From assembly GCA_905235505.1 (NCBI GenBank), contig CAJOMJ010000031.1, positions 1 to 64,000 of the forward strand: DNA of 64,000 nt, written 5' to 3'. Positions 19,635 through 28,156 of the stretch are shown one piece after another (within the stretch, counting starts at the first letter, position 1; every line of letters starts with the position of its first letter). Both the position numbers and the translations under genes were made by a program. The notes under the pieces are model-generated. The model was given only the letters and a program-made list of their open reading frames with translations. It was not told where the DNA came from and made no database searches. The stretch is from Paludibacteraceae bacterium. Lineage in GTDB: Bacteria; Bacteroidota; Bacteroidia; Bacteroidales; Paludibacteraceae.

Positions 19635-21491
19635 TTAAAGAGTTTCGGTGAATGTCAGACCAGCTTGCCATGTCAAGTCAACCGAAAGACCAAGTTCCAA
19701 CTCGGGCAAACGGAGGTCAGGAATAACGTTGTAAGCATGCTTCAAGTCACCAATGGTGAGATTGGCTGTGGTAACAAAATCCTGTTTGAACACTTTTCCG
19801 TCAACAGCAGTATAGTTGGTCATAGTTGTTGAGGGAGTCAGGGTTGCTACCATATAGAACTTGGTTCCGTTAGCAATAACCTTGTTGTCAACACCTACGA
19901 AATCTGCACCGGTATTCTCCATCTCAATTGCAATCTGAACAGGTTGGTCTTTTACGGTTTCAAGAACAAGAGTATAGTTGGCAGCACTTGCTGTAGTAGC
20001 GGCTGCAGCCATACCTGTAGGAATTGCATTGTCATAGATGGTGTAAACATCTGTACCACTGGTCTCAAACTTCCAGTCAACGGCTTTCTGATTGCCTACG
20101 AACACTGCAGTAACAGGATAACCGGCTGCAGGAACAGCGATTTCAGCGTTAACATTGTCAATCAGTTTTGTAGCATCGCCCAAAGCTATAGTAACGTCGA
20201 GACGGCCTACTGCATACTGAATCGGGTTCTTTATTGCTACAGAACGTGTGCTTGATTGAACTGCTCCGTTGTCAGTTGCATATTCAGCAAGAATAGCATC
20301 CCAGTTGTTTGCTGCTACATAATGTTCTTTCTCTGACAAGTTGGAAGTCTTGATTGCACTGTTGGCATAATACCAGAGGTTAGCAGGATAAACCAGCTTG
20401 CTGGCAGGAGTCATGTTCAAACCTTCAGCAGAAGCGGCAGTTTCAGCTATAAGGCTGAATGTCTTTGCAGTAGCGTCATAAGTGATACCGATAGTACCGT
20501 CAGGAAGATTGGTCTCGCTTGCAGGATAATCGGCGAGAGAGGCATCAAGAGTAATGACTGCCTTGTTGGGAGTACTGTCGTCTGCAGTAGCTTTGCCTGT
20601 AGCAACAATGTTGCTTCTGATAGCGATAGCCATTGCATCACCAGTACCAGTATTAGCGCGGGTGTACAGAGCGTTGTAAAGAGCCTCAACCAAAGCCTTG
20701 ACGGTAGCAGAAGATGCGCAGGTGGCACCGGTACCGGTGGCAGCATTATCAGTTGTGAACGATACATAGAGGTCTTGCATACCGGGGTCGGTAGATTCGC
20801 TCCACTTTTTGGTAACTCCGCCTTCTGTAATCTCGGTAGCAATGATTGAGTTAAGATAAGCTATCAAAGCCTGACCTTTGGTAGTAGCAAGAGTCGAGGT
20901 GTAAATCTGCTCCGGAGCAAAGGTGTAAGTGTTAGGCTGAGCTGTCCAGTCCGGAGCGACAAGATAACCATACTGATGTTTCTTAGCATCGTCATCGGCC
21001 ACTGCATTAACAGCACCATTGCAAGCCTTAGCATAGAAAAGGAAAGCGTTGGTACGCAGAGGAATCTGTACATCGCGGAACAAGTGGGCATTGCCTGCAC
21101 CTGCAACTTCTGATGCGCCAACAATAGCATTGGCGGTTGAAGTGTTGGCTGCTGCCACAGCGTCACCGCCAATTGCTCCAAGAACGATGTTTGTACCGAA
21201 ACGTGAGTCGGAAGCGGCTACAGAATTGCCTGCTGTTGCTACATTGAACGGTACGAGAACGATGTTGTCCATTCCGCGGAAGTCAGCGGCAGCACCTGTA
21301 CTCTGAACAGTCTCTGCAGCCATGTTGCGTTTGCCGACTGCCTGCTTCGGAAGACTGATAGAGAACTGGGTCTTTACCACCTCGCCATTGTAGTTGCCGT
21401 CAACAGTGGGTTCATTGTTTTTGCAAGATGCAAAACCTACGCCTACGAGTGCAATTGCACTTACATAAGCAATCTTTTTGATTGATTTCAT
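19635..21491 (-). CDS. FimA/Mfa1-like major fimbrial subunit
   Basis: The 618-residue lipoprotein begins MKSIKKIAYVSAIALVGVGF with lipobox FASC (Cys23) and an ATG start. The N-terminal segment EVVKTQFSISLPKQA ... FRGMDNIVLVPF is characteristic of Bacteroidales FimA/Mfa1-type fimbrillins: a donor strand, then a transthyretin-like N domain and a beta-rich C domain. In this family the lipidated precursor is cleaved at Arg and polymerises by strand exchange; KR at about residues 54-55 is a candidate cleavage site. The composition is unusually rich in Ala and Thr. It is the first fimbrillin in the operon and, unlike the three genes after it, uses ATG, in keeping with a major subunit. Confidence 0.8.
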   Translation of the reverse strand: MKSIKKIAYVSAIALVGVGFASCKNNEPTVDGNYNGEVVKTQFSISLPKQAVGKRNMAAETVQSTGAAADFRGMDNIVLVPFNVATAGNSVAASDSRFGTNIVLGAIGGDAVAAANTSTANAIVGASEVAGAGNAHLFRDVQIPLRTNAFLFYAKACNGAVNAVADDDAKKHQYGYLVAPDWTAQPNTYTFAPEQIYTSTLATTKGQALIAYLNSIIATEITEGGVTKKWSESTDPGMQDLYVSFTTDNAATGTGATCASSATVKALVEALYNALYTRANTGTGDAMAIAIRSNIVATGKATADDSTPNKAVITLDASLADYPASETNLPDGTIGITYDATAKTFSLIAETAASAEGLNMTPASKLVYPANLWYYANSAIKTSNLSEKEHYVAANNWDAILAEYATDNGAVQSSTRSVAIKNPIQYAVGRLDVTIALGDATKLIDNVNAEIAVPAAGYPVTAVFVGNQKAVDWKFETSGTDVYTIYDNAIPTGMAAAATTASAANYTLVLETVKDQPVQIAIEMENTGADFVGVDNKVIANGTKFYMVATLTPSTTMTNYTAVDGKVFKQDFVTTANLTIGDLKHAYNVIPDLRLPELELGLSVDLTWQAGLTFTETL

Positions 21492-21547
21492 TGTTTTGTA
21501 AATTAAGTTGTTAATAATTAAATTGAGTTTGTTTGTATTTATTGTTT

Positions 21548-22921
21548 CTATTCTTCTTTCTCTACTTCTTTCTGTTCCCCTTTCTGACCTTCGTCCAGGT
21601 CTTTTCCCCAGTAGCGCTCCGCCTCTTCAGTGTTACCTATCATATAGTATGCCACACCTATCGCCTCATGTGTACGCTTGTCGTCCTTGAACGGCAGGAG
21701 CACCTCAAGAGCCTCGTCGTAGTTATGCGCCTTTATGAGTTCCACTGCAGTGTTGATTGCCACAGCAGCCGAGTCGGTAAGCAAATCGTAATAAACGCGT
21801 ATATAACCCGCATTACGCTGGTCGGCAAGCAGGTTGTTGCGTATATAGTCGTATGTCCTGCCTCCGTTCATTCTCTTTATAAGTTCTTCCTTCCTCTCCG
21901 GCCAGATGGTGGAATCTTTCAGTATCTTCATCACCCTGTTCTTGCCTATAAAGTCAGAATTCTCGATCTGCCATGCAAATTCCGCCCATGCCTCACCGCC
22001 GTTGTTCACCTCAAACAGCGAGTCCGCCACACCGGTCTCCTGAATTATATATTTCTTCAGTGCCTTGCCACGCTCCCTGGCGAGCCACTCGTTGTGCGCG
22101 ATAGAACCCTCCACCGATGCCAAACCTATAATCTGTATCGTCCTTATCTCCGCCATCGTGTCGGCAAGCATGGTGTTGATGGCATTCACGATAGTGTCCA
22201 GTTTTACATAGTTCTTCCTGAAGTTGCGCTTCAGCGTTATAGAGTCAAGTTCGTAGTAAACGCACAGCACATCCTCGCGTCTGCTCAGCACCTCGGTGCG
22301 CAAATACGGCATGTAACGGCCTCTCGGCACAAGCATCTTGGTGTTTTCTATCGTATTCAGAGTGTACTCCTGAGGCAGAGCCGCCACTATCGGCACAAAA
22401 CTTGCAACCTGCTTCTCGGTAGGCAACTCCTGCATCTTCTCCTCGAAATACGAGAACGGCTCCGAGCACTCGTCGTCTTGCTCTACCACCTTGCAGCAAC
22501 CCTCTTTCACCTGCGACATCCTGCATAGCGCAACCGTGTCCGCCATCAGCCAGCGATACTCGCTGAGCGGCAACAGCATCGTGTCGCGCAGCACATTCAC
22601 ACGCAACCGCTGCGGATAGTAGTCCGGCTCCTCTTCATCCTTGTGGTTGAGCACATGGTCACGGTGCAACTGGCGGATCATATTCTTGCCCTGAAGCACT
22701 ATCGGCTCAAGCAGGAGCGTGTCGCTCTGCCCTACCACCGCCGGCTGCAGCGTAATCTGATAGTCGGTCGCAGGACGACGCAGAGGCAGGTCATACACCA
22801 ACCGGATAGTTGTGTCTATCCTGCTGATGTCCACAATGCGCATCTCTGTCGTGTCGCGCGCCGCCTGAAGCATAAACGCCCACAATAGGAAAGCTGACAA
22901 TATGTATGTGCGTTTGGTCAT
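21548..22921 (-). CDS. DUF3868 protein with OmpA-like domain
   Basis: This 457-residue protein has a signal peptide (MTKRTYILSAFLLWAFMLQA). The N-terminal half (RIVDISRIDTTIRLVYDLPL ...) matches DUF3868 proteins of Bacteroidales fimbrial clusters. A middle segment with TIQIIGLASVEGS, NEWLARERGKALKKYI reads as an OmpA-like peptidoglycan-binding domain, although the usual spacing is degenerate. The C-terminal ~90 residues look like a helical TPR-like tail ending in a charged run (QKGEQKEVEKEE). It lies between the DUF3575 gene and the pilin gene. A role in anchoring or assembling the fimbria is inferred from context. Confidence 0.75.
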   Translation of the reverse strand: MTKRTYILSAFLLWAFMLQAARDTTEMRIVDISRIDTTIRLVYDLPLRRPATDYQITLQPAVVGQSDTLLLEPIVLQGKNMIRQLHRDHVLNHKDEEEPDYYPQRLRVNVLRDTMLLPLSEYRWLMADTVALCRMSQVKEGCCKVVEQDDECSEPFSYFEEKMQELPTEKQVASFVPIVAALPQEYTLNTIENTKMLVPRGRYMPYLRTEVLSRREDVLCVYYELDSITLKRNFRKNYVKLDTIVNAINTMLADTMAEIRTIQIIGLASVEGSIAHNEWLARERGKALKKYIIQETGVADSLFEVNNGGEAWAEFAWQIENSDFIGKNRVMKILKDSTIWPERKEELIKRMNGGRTYDYIRNNLLADQRNAGYIRVYYDLLTDSAAVAINTAVELIKAHNYDEALEVLLPFKDDKRTHEAIGVAYYMIGNTEEAERYWGKDLDEGQKGEQKEVEKEE

Positions 22922-22929
22922 TATTCTAT

Positions 22930-22981
22930 ACCTTATTATATATATGCTTTTACACCTTATTATATATACCTTATTATATAT
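22930..22981 (-). repeat. Three AT-rich 14-15 bp repeats before the DUF3868 gene
   Basis: ACCTTATTATATATA occurs at 22930-22944 and 22954-22968, and a 14-nt version at 22968-22981. The last two are in direct tandem. They fill most of the 72-bp gap between the DUF3575 stop and the DUF3868 start. Confidence 0.7.
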
Positions 22982-22993
22982 GCTGTTCTACTG

Positions 22994-23707
22994 CTACTTT
23001 ATCTGCCAGATGAAGTTCAACCCGAGTTTCGGACCCACAAACCACTCTTCTTTCTTCTCTATGAACGGTCCGCAACGCTGGCACTCAAACTCATCGTACC
23101 ACACGTGGCCCACATCTACACCAGCCTCCACCTCAAGCGAGATATGCGGCGAGAGTATCCACGACCAGCCGTAGAACACGCCACCTGCCACCATGTTGCC
23201 CTGCTTGCGGGTGTCAACCACACTCGACTCCGAACCTTCAGGAGTTGTGCCGAAAGTGTAGAAACACTTCTCCGCCCAACCCACAGGATAACCGGCTCCC
23301 GTAGCATTAAAATGACTGTATGCAGCATTGATACCTATGAAATCGCGCACGAACACCGAGCAGAACCAGTAGCGCGCCTCCGCATTCACAAGCACGTGAC
23401 GCCACTTGGGAGGCAGGTCTGCCTTCGGGTCTGACGACTTCACAGGGCTCCACAGGTTCAGGCCTGCACCCGCACCGAGCGTCCACCGCTTGCCCACCTT
23501 CACCTCGAAAGCAAGGTTAGCCGAAGCCGTAGCATCATAAAGGAGGTTGGTCTTCAAGGCTATCACCTGTGCCGAAACCTGATTACCCGCACCCGACAAT
23601 GACGTGAAAAGCACCAAAACAATACAGCCCTCAAGCATGCACCGTAGCACACCCGAGAGACACGTTCTCTTCTTTTCCCCATTAATATTTAGGTGGAGTA
23701 ACCTCAT
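22994..23707 (-). CDS. DUF3575 outer-membrane protein of the fimbrial operon
   Basis: First gene of the fimbrial operon, 237 residues, ATG start. After an N-terminal export signal (GCIVLVLFTSLSGAGN) comes VIALKTNLLYDATASANLAFEVKVG, the diagnostic start of DUF3575 proteins, followed by alternating beta strands (ARYWFCSVF, GGVFYGWSWILSP, SLEVEAGVDVGHVWY) expected of a small outer-membrane barrel. It ends in GPKLGLNFIW, an aromatic C-terminus typical of such barrels. DUF3575 and DUF3868 genes commonly precede Mfa1/FimA-type pilin genes in Bacteroides. An internal Met (MLEGC) is an alternative start giving a shorter signal peptide. Confidence 0.75.
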   Translation of the reverse strand: MRLLHLNINGEKKRTCLSGVLRCMLEGCIVLVLFTSLSGAGNQVSAQVIALKTNLLYDATASANLAFEVKVGKRWTLGAGAGLNLWSPVKSSDPKADLPPKWRHVLVNAEARYWFCSVFVRDFIGINAAYSHFNATGAGYPVGWAEKCFYTFGTTPEGSESSVVDTRKQGNMVAGGVFYGWSWILSPHISLEVEAGVDVGHVWYDEFECQRCGPFIEKKEEWFVGPKLGLNFIWQIK

Positions 23708-23752
23708 TTACACAAGTCTGTACCTTATAACTCTTTATAAATCAGTCGTTTA

Positions 23753-23764
23753 CCCCCCCCCCCC
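23753..23764 (-). repeat. Poly-G(12) tract in the fimbrial operon leader
   Basis: Twelve consecutive G residues on the minus strand lie about 45 nt upstream of the first ATG and about 60 nt downstream of the promoter -7 box. Long G tracts change length by slippage in many bacteria and are classical phase-variation sites. Confidence 0.8.
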
Positions 23765-23824
23765 AGTGATTCATTATTCTAATACCTTAAATACACTCAG
23801 ATATGGGGGCTTTAAAAAAACGTG

Positions 23825-23855
23825 CAAAGGTACAACATTTTCTCCATACACGCAA
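23825..23855 (-). promoter_or_regulatory. Promoter of the fimbrial operon
   Basis: Minus-strand TACCTTTG (23832-23825) with TTG (23855-23853) 20 bp upstream, an excellent match to the Bacteroidota promoter. It gives a leader of about 110 nt that includes the poly-G tract. Confidence 0.75.
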
Positions 23856-23864
23856 GTTTTTTAA

Positions 23865-24229
23865 TAAAAAAGTGAGTTTTTTTAATTAAGAATTTTTTCG
23901 TCCCCCCCACACACCATGTTCGAAATACAAAAATATCGATTCCACGGAATCCCGAAATATAGATTCCTTAAATATTGGAATCCCGAAAACGCCCGAAAAT
24001 ACTCGAATTCCCGCGTAGAGACGCGACACCGTCACGTCTCCTCAATTAAAAAGTAAAAAGTAATAATGAAAAAAGCACTTAATGCGAGAAACGAAAGGTT
24101 CCGAAAGGTTCCGAAAGGTTTATCTATTGAATAAAGGTTTTATTCTTTTCTTCAAAAACGCATCTCATCGCACTCTCTCACAAACCTCGTACAGTGCTTT
24201 GTTAATTTCTCATTTTTACTTAAACACAT
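23865..24229. other. Intergenic region with short repeats
   Basis: There is no gene here. It contains GGAATCCCGAAA-type words (23931-24005), a palindromic element (24015-24040, listed separately) and a tandem CCGAAAGGTT repeat at about 24095-24120. It separates the CLC gene end from the fimbrial promoter. Confidence 0.55.
24015..24040. repeat. Dispersed intergenic palindrome, copy 1
   Basis: GAGACGCG and CACGTCTC (7 of 8 pairs) flank ACACCGT. Related elements are at 32581-32606 and 35005-35033. The copy at 32581 has GATACGCG/CACGTATC, a compensated change in the stem. Confidence 0.6.
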
Positions 24230-26002
24230 CTACTCTTCCGAAAACTGCACAAGCACATCTCTGTACGAATTGAATATCTTCGACTTCGAGACAAACCCTA
24301 TATAATGTTTGTCTCTGTCCACAACGGGCAGGTTCCATGCGCCCGTATCCTCGAAGATCTCCATCACCTTCTCCATCGGCATGTCGCTATACAGCACCGC
24401 CTTCGGTGACGTCATCAGTTGCGACACGGTGAAACGGTTGTACAGTCTCGGCTGAAACATTATGTTTCTCACCTCGTCGAGCAGAAGCACACCGAGCAGG
24501 TGCCCCTCTTTGTCTATCACGGGGAAGATATTGCGCTTGCTCTCTTGTATCACTTTTATCAGTTCGCCAAGTTTCATCTCGGGTGCAAGTATGCGGAAGT
24601 CGCTCTCCAGCACCTCGTCGAGCGACATCAGCGTCAGCACCGACCTGTCTTTGTGGTGGGTCAGCAGTTCGCCCTTCTGCGCAAGACGCATCGCATACAG
24701 AGAGTGAGGCTCGAAAAGTATTATCGTCAGATACGACAGCACCGACACTATCATCAGCGGCATGAACAGGTGGTAGCCGCCGGTCAGTTCGGCTATCAGG
24801 AATATCCCCGTCAGTGGCGCATGCATCACGCCTGCCATCAGACCCGCCATACCTACAAGGGTGAAGTTAGCCTCGGGCACCTCAAGACCCGCCATGTTGA
24901 GCATACGGGCAAGCAGAAAGCCCGTGATAGCACCCGTGAACATCGCAGGCGCAAATATTCCGCCTACACCGCCCCCGCCGTTGGTCGCAACTGATGCCAC
25001 TATCTTCAGCAGCACCACTATAAACAGGTAGATAACCAACAGCCACATCTGCGGCAGAGGCAGAGCCGCAAGAGGCGAGTCGCTCAGCACTGCCTCCGAC
25101 CTGCCGTTCAGCAGGTTCGCTATCGTGTCGTAACCCTCACCGTACAACGGCGGAAACAGGAATATCAGCACCGACAGAGCCGTGCCGCCAGCCACTATCT
25201 TCAGCCAGAACCCGTCTATCTGCTTCATCCATGTCTCAAGCCGGTTCATGCCGCGGGTGAAATAGAGCGACATCAGCCCGCACACCACGCCGAGCAGAAG
25301 ATATACAGGTATTCTGCCTACCACAAAGTCCGATGTCGTCTCAAGGGCGAACATCGGCTGCGTGCCTGAGAAGATATATGCAAATACGGTAGCCGTAACC
25401 GAAGAGATGAGCAGTGGCGATACCGATGCCATCGTCATGTCTATCATCAGCACCTCAAGCGTGAACACCAAGCCCGCTATCGGCGCCTTGAATATACCGC
25501 CTATCGCACCAGCAGCGCCGCAACCTATCATCAGCATCATTGTGCGCTGGTCAAGACGGAAAATGCGGGCGAGGTTGCTGCCTATGGCGGCACCTGTCAG
25601 CACTATAGGCGCCTCCGCACCTACCGACCCGCCGAAACCTATAGTAAGCGACGAACCAGCTATGCTCGTCCACATGTTATGCGGTTTGATGATAGACTTG
25701 CGTTGCGAGATGGCATACAGTATCTTCGTTATACCATGCGAGATATCGTCTTTCACCACATAACGCACAAACAGAGCCGCAAGTGCTATGCCCGCCGTCG
25801 GCGCAATCAGATACCAGAAAGTGTGCCCCGAAGCCATCACAGCGGAATGAACCAACCCGCTTAGCAGATGTATCAGTGTCTTGAGCAACCATGCAGCCAC
25901 AGAGGTGAAGAACCCCACAAACAACGCAAGCAGCAACACGAAATGCCGCTCCGGGATATGCTTCTCCCTCCATGATATTATTTTCTCCATTCCCAGCATC
26001 AT
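24230..26002 (-). CDS. CLC-family chloride channel/transporter with C-terminal CBS pair
   Basis: This 590-residue membrane protein has about ten hydrophobic segments, then two CBS domains (about residues 440-585). CLC signatures are present: GGSVGAEAP (gating Glu130, the Glu148 position of E. coli ClcA), GGIFKAPIAGLVFTLE (Glu183), and GGVGGIFAP. The residue after Glu183 is Val where proton-coupled exchangers carry the inner proton glutamate (E. coli Glu203); Val is what true CLC channels have. I infer passive chloride conduction rather than H+/Cl- exchange. CBS domains usually sense adenine nucleotides. It is the last gene of a three-gene minus-strand operon, 49 bp after the sugar transferase. 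Confidence 0.9.
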   Translation of the reverse strand: MMLGMEKIISWREKHIPERHFVLLLALFVGFFTSVAAWLLKTLIHLLSGLVHSAVMASGHTFWYLIAPTAGIALAALFVRYVVKDDISHGITKILYAISQRKSIIKPHNMWTSIAGSSLTIGFGGSVGAEAPIVLTGAAIGSNLARIFRLDQRTMMLMIGCGAAGAIGGIFKAPIAGLVFTLEVLMIDMTMASVSPLLISSVTATVFAYIFSGTQPMFALETTSDFVVGRIPVYLLLGVVCGLMSLYFTRGMNRLETWMKQIDGFWLKIVAGGTALSVLIFLFPPLYGEGYDTIANLLNGRSEAVLSDSPLAALPLPQMWLLVIYLFIVVLLKIVASVATNGGGGVGGIFAPAMFTGAITGFLLARMLNMAGLEVPEANFTLVGMAGLMAGVMHAPLTGIFLIAELTGGYHLFMPLMIVSVLSYLTIILFEPHSLYAMRLAQKGELLTHHKDRSVLTLMSLDEVLESDFRILAPEMKLGELIKVIQESKRNIFPVIDKEGHLLGVLLLDEVRNIMFQPRLYNRFTVSQLMTSPKAVLYSDMPMEKVMEIFEDTGAWNLPVVDRDKHYIGFVSKSKIFNSYRDVLVQFSEE

Positions 26003-26051
26003 AATCTAAAAAAGCTCAGCAACGTTCGAAATCCCGATCTCCCCCGAAAAC

Positions 26052-27404
26052 TCACTGCCCCTTCCCGTCCACAAGCACCTTCACCGTGTACATCATTATC
26101 TTCAGGTCGAGCCGAAGCGACATATTCTCCATATATACTATGTCGTAATTCAGCCGCTGAATCATCTTCTCCAATGTGTCTGTATAGCCCACTCGTATCG
26201 GCCCCCACGATGTGAGACCCGGGCGGATCTTGTACAACAGGCAATAATACGGTGCCTGCTCGGCTATCTTGTTGATATAATACCTTCGCTCGGGGCGCGG
26301 GCCCACAACCGACATGTCTCCGCGCAATATATTCCAGAACTGCGGCAACTCGTCCAAACGGTATTTGCGCAACCAATGCCCCACGCGCGTTATGCGCGGG
26401 TCATCCGCCGTGCTCAGCATAGGCGTCTCTTGCTCCGCATCTGCCACCATCGTCCTGAACTTGAGGATATTGAACGGTCTGCCATACAGCCCTATCCGCT
26501 CTTGACGATATATGATGCCGCCCTTCGACGAGGTCTTCACCAATATCGCTATCAGCAGCATCAGCGGCGACAGCAGCACTAAAGCCGTAAAGGAGAACAC
26601 CATGTCGAACGCCCGCTTGAAGCATATCTGCCAGTCTGCCATGCTCGGCGAGGTCACCGTCACCAACGGCTCGTCTTCCAAACTGCCTATACGCGCTGCA
26701 CCCGTCAGCATATCATACACACGGGCGGGAAAACTGATGTCAACCTTCTCCGGATAAAGCTGGTTGATCATGTTGTATAGCGACTGCTCGTCCGACTGCC
26801 TATCGTGCGCTATTATCACCTCCGACACATCATACTGCTGCTTCAGCGAGTGAAACCTGTCCGCCTCCTCAGGCGGCAGCACTGCCACTATCCTGCGGTC
26901 GGCTGTCAGCTGCGACACGAGTTGCTTCACTGCCTCCTCCTCACCTATCACCACCGTACTCATACGCTCCTGCCGGTGACCGTTTACTATGAGCGTAATC
27001 ACGAGCCTCGGTATCCATGACAGCACAAACTGCAGCGACAACAGCACCAACAGCGACACATAATACCGCTCGTAACTGTCCACCGAGTCGTCTATGATGA
27101 TAAAGAAAAACGCCCCGAGCGAAATCACGCACGCACAAGCAAAGGTCAGAAGTGCCTCCTGCAGCACCTTATGCTGCAACGGACGGATATAATAGCCCGA
27201 CAGATAATATATTATCAGGCACCCCACAGGATACAGTATCATGAACCGCCACAGGTTGAAAGCGGGGATAAGCACCGTGTCGGCACTGAATATCCTCCCC
27301 TCGTACACCATCCAGCGGAACAGCAGAAACAGCAGCCACACTGCTATCGACGACAAGATGTCTGCCAATATATATATAAGTTGTATTTTCCTGTATCTTG
27401 TCAT
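26052..27404 (-). CDS. Polyprenyl-phosphate sugar-1-phosphate transferase (WcaJ/PglC type)
   Basis: Of 450 residues, the N-terminal half has four to five membrane segments and a nucleotide-binding-like region (MSTVVIGEEEAVKQL). The C-terminal half is the bacterial sugar transferase domain: membrane hairpin (FDMVFSFTALVLLSPLMLLIAIL), then KFRTM (315-319), DELPQ (351-355) and GPRPE (368-372), the catalytic and substrate motifs. It transfers a sugar phosphate from a UDP-sugar to undecaprenyl phosphate, the first step of capsule or exopolysaccharide synthesis, at the inner membrane. It starts 10 bp after the upstream tsaC-like gene. No other polysaccharide synthesis genes are adjacent, so the exact polymer is unknown. 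Confidence 0.9.
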   Translation of the reverse strand: MTRYRKIQLIYILADILSSIAVWLLFLLFRWMVYEGRIFSADTVLIPAFNLWRFMILYPVGCLIIYYLSGYYIRPLQHKVLQEALLTFACACVISLGAFFFIIIDDSVDSYERYYVSLLVLLSLQFVLSWIPRLVITLIVNGHRQERMSTVVIGEEEAVKQLVSQLTADRRIVAVLPPEEADRFHSLKQQYDVSEVIIAHDRQSDEQSLYNMINQLYPEKVDISFPARVYDMLTGAARIGSLEDEPLVTVTSPSMADWQICFKRAFDMVFSFTALVLLSPLMLLIAILVKTSSKGGIIYRQERIGLYGRPFNILKFRTMVADAEQETPMLSTADDPRITRVGHWLRKYRLDELPQFWNILRGDMSVVGPRPERRYYINKIAEQAPYYCLLYKIRPGLTSWGPIRVGYTDTLEKMIQRLNYDIVYMENMSLRLDLKIMMYTVKVLVDGKGQ

Positions 27405-27414
27405 GCCGGTCGGT

Positions 27415-28011
27415 TTATCTTATTACCTTTATACTGTTGTCTGACGAGAGTTTCACTATGTGCGAAGGCACAGGTCTCGAGTTGTCGTCTTGGCGATAGC
27501 GCACTATATAATCCACGCCACGCTTTATCTCGTCCGCTATCTCGCCGAAGTTGCGTGCCGCAGGCATACCCGATATGTTGGCACTCGTGCTCACCACGGG
27601 GTGGTGCAGCCGCTCGCACAACGCCTTGCTGAACGCCTCTCTGGTAATGCGTATGCCCAGCGAGCCGTCTTCTGCAAGAAGGTTGGCTGCAAGGTTGCGT
27701 GCATCGTCATAAATTATGGTGAGCGGCTCAGTTGCCATCTCTATCAGATCCCACGCGAGGTCGGGCACTTCTTTCACATAGCCCTGCAACTTCGCAGGCG
27801 AGTCCAACAGACAGAGCATAGCCTTATGCTCCTCGCGCTGCTTCAGACGGTATATCTTGCTCACTGCCTCGCTGTTGCAAGCGTCGCAACCTATGCCCCA
27901 CACCGTGTCAGTCGGGTAAAGCACTATGCCCCCCTCCTGCATCACCCTCACCGCCTCCATGAGGTCCTCTCTATCATATCTGTTCCCCTCGTTCATATTA
28001 TTATCATTCAT
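27415..28011 (-). CDS. tsaC: L-threonylcarbamoyladenylate synthase (TsaC/Sua5/YrdC family)
   Basis: This 198-residue cytoplasmic enzyme makes threonylcarbamoyl-AMP from Thr, bicarbonate and ATP for the tRNA modification t6A37. Family motifs are LYPTDTVWGIGCDA (31-44), the basic KQREEHKAM (57-65) and STSANISG (141-148). The length fits the short TsaC form without a Sua5 C-terminal domain. The ATG at 28011 lies almost at the predicted transcription start, so the in-frame ATG at 27996 (MNEGNRYDRE) is a possible true start. It heads an operon with the sugar transferase and CLC genes. Confidence 0.92.
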   Translation of the reverse strand: MNDNNMNEGNRYDREDLMEAVRVMQEGGIVLYPTDTVWGIGCDACNSEAVSKIYRLKQREEHKAMLCLLDSPAKLQGYVKEVPDLAWDLIEMATEPLTIIYDDARNLAANLLAEDGSLGIRITREAFSKALCERLHHPVVSTSANISGMPAARNFGEIADEIKRGVDYIVRYRQDDNSRPVPSHIVKLSSDNSIKVIR

Positions 28012-28019
28012 ACAGCCCG

Positions 28020-28051
28020 CAAAGATACAACAAATAATTTACACTGTAAAA
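28020..28051 (-). promoter_or_regulatory. Promoter of the tsaC operon
   Basis: Minus-strand TATCTTTG (28027-28020), matching TAnnTTTG, with TTTT (28051-28048) 20 bp upstream. Transcription would begin only a few bases before ATG 28011, implying a very short leader or a start at 27996. Confidence 0.6.
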
Positions 28052-28067
28052 TCACAACTATTAGGTA

Positions 28068-28098
28068 TTTTCCAATTCCCAAAAATATACTAATTTTG
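28068..28098 (+). promoter_or_regulatory. Promoter of the porin-imelysin-cytochrome operon
   Basis: TAATTTTG at 28091-28098 matches TAnnTTTG, with TTTT at 28068-28071 and a 19-bp spacer. It faces the plus-strand gene at 28157 and is divergent from the tsaC promoter. Confidence 0.6.
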
Positions 28099-28156
28099 CA
28101 CCCTGAAAAATAACATGCCCGAAAGGTATATCGGAAATACACTCTGAAACTAAAAT

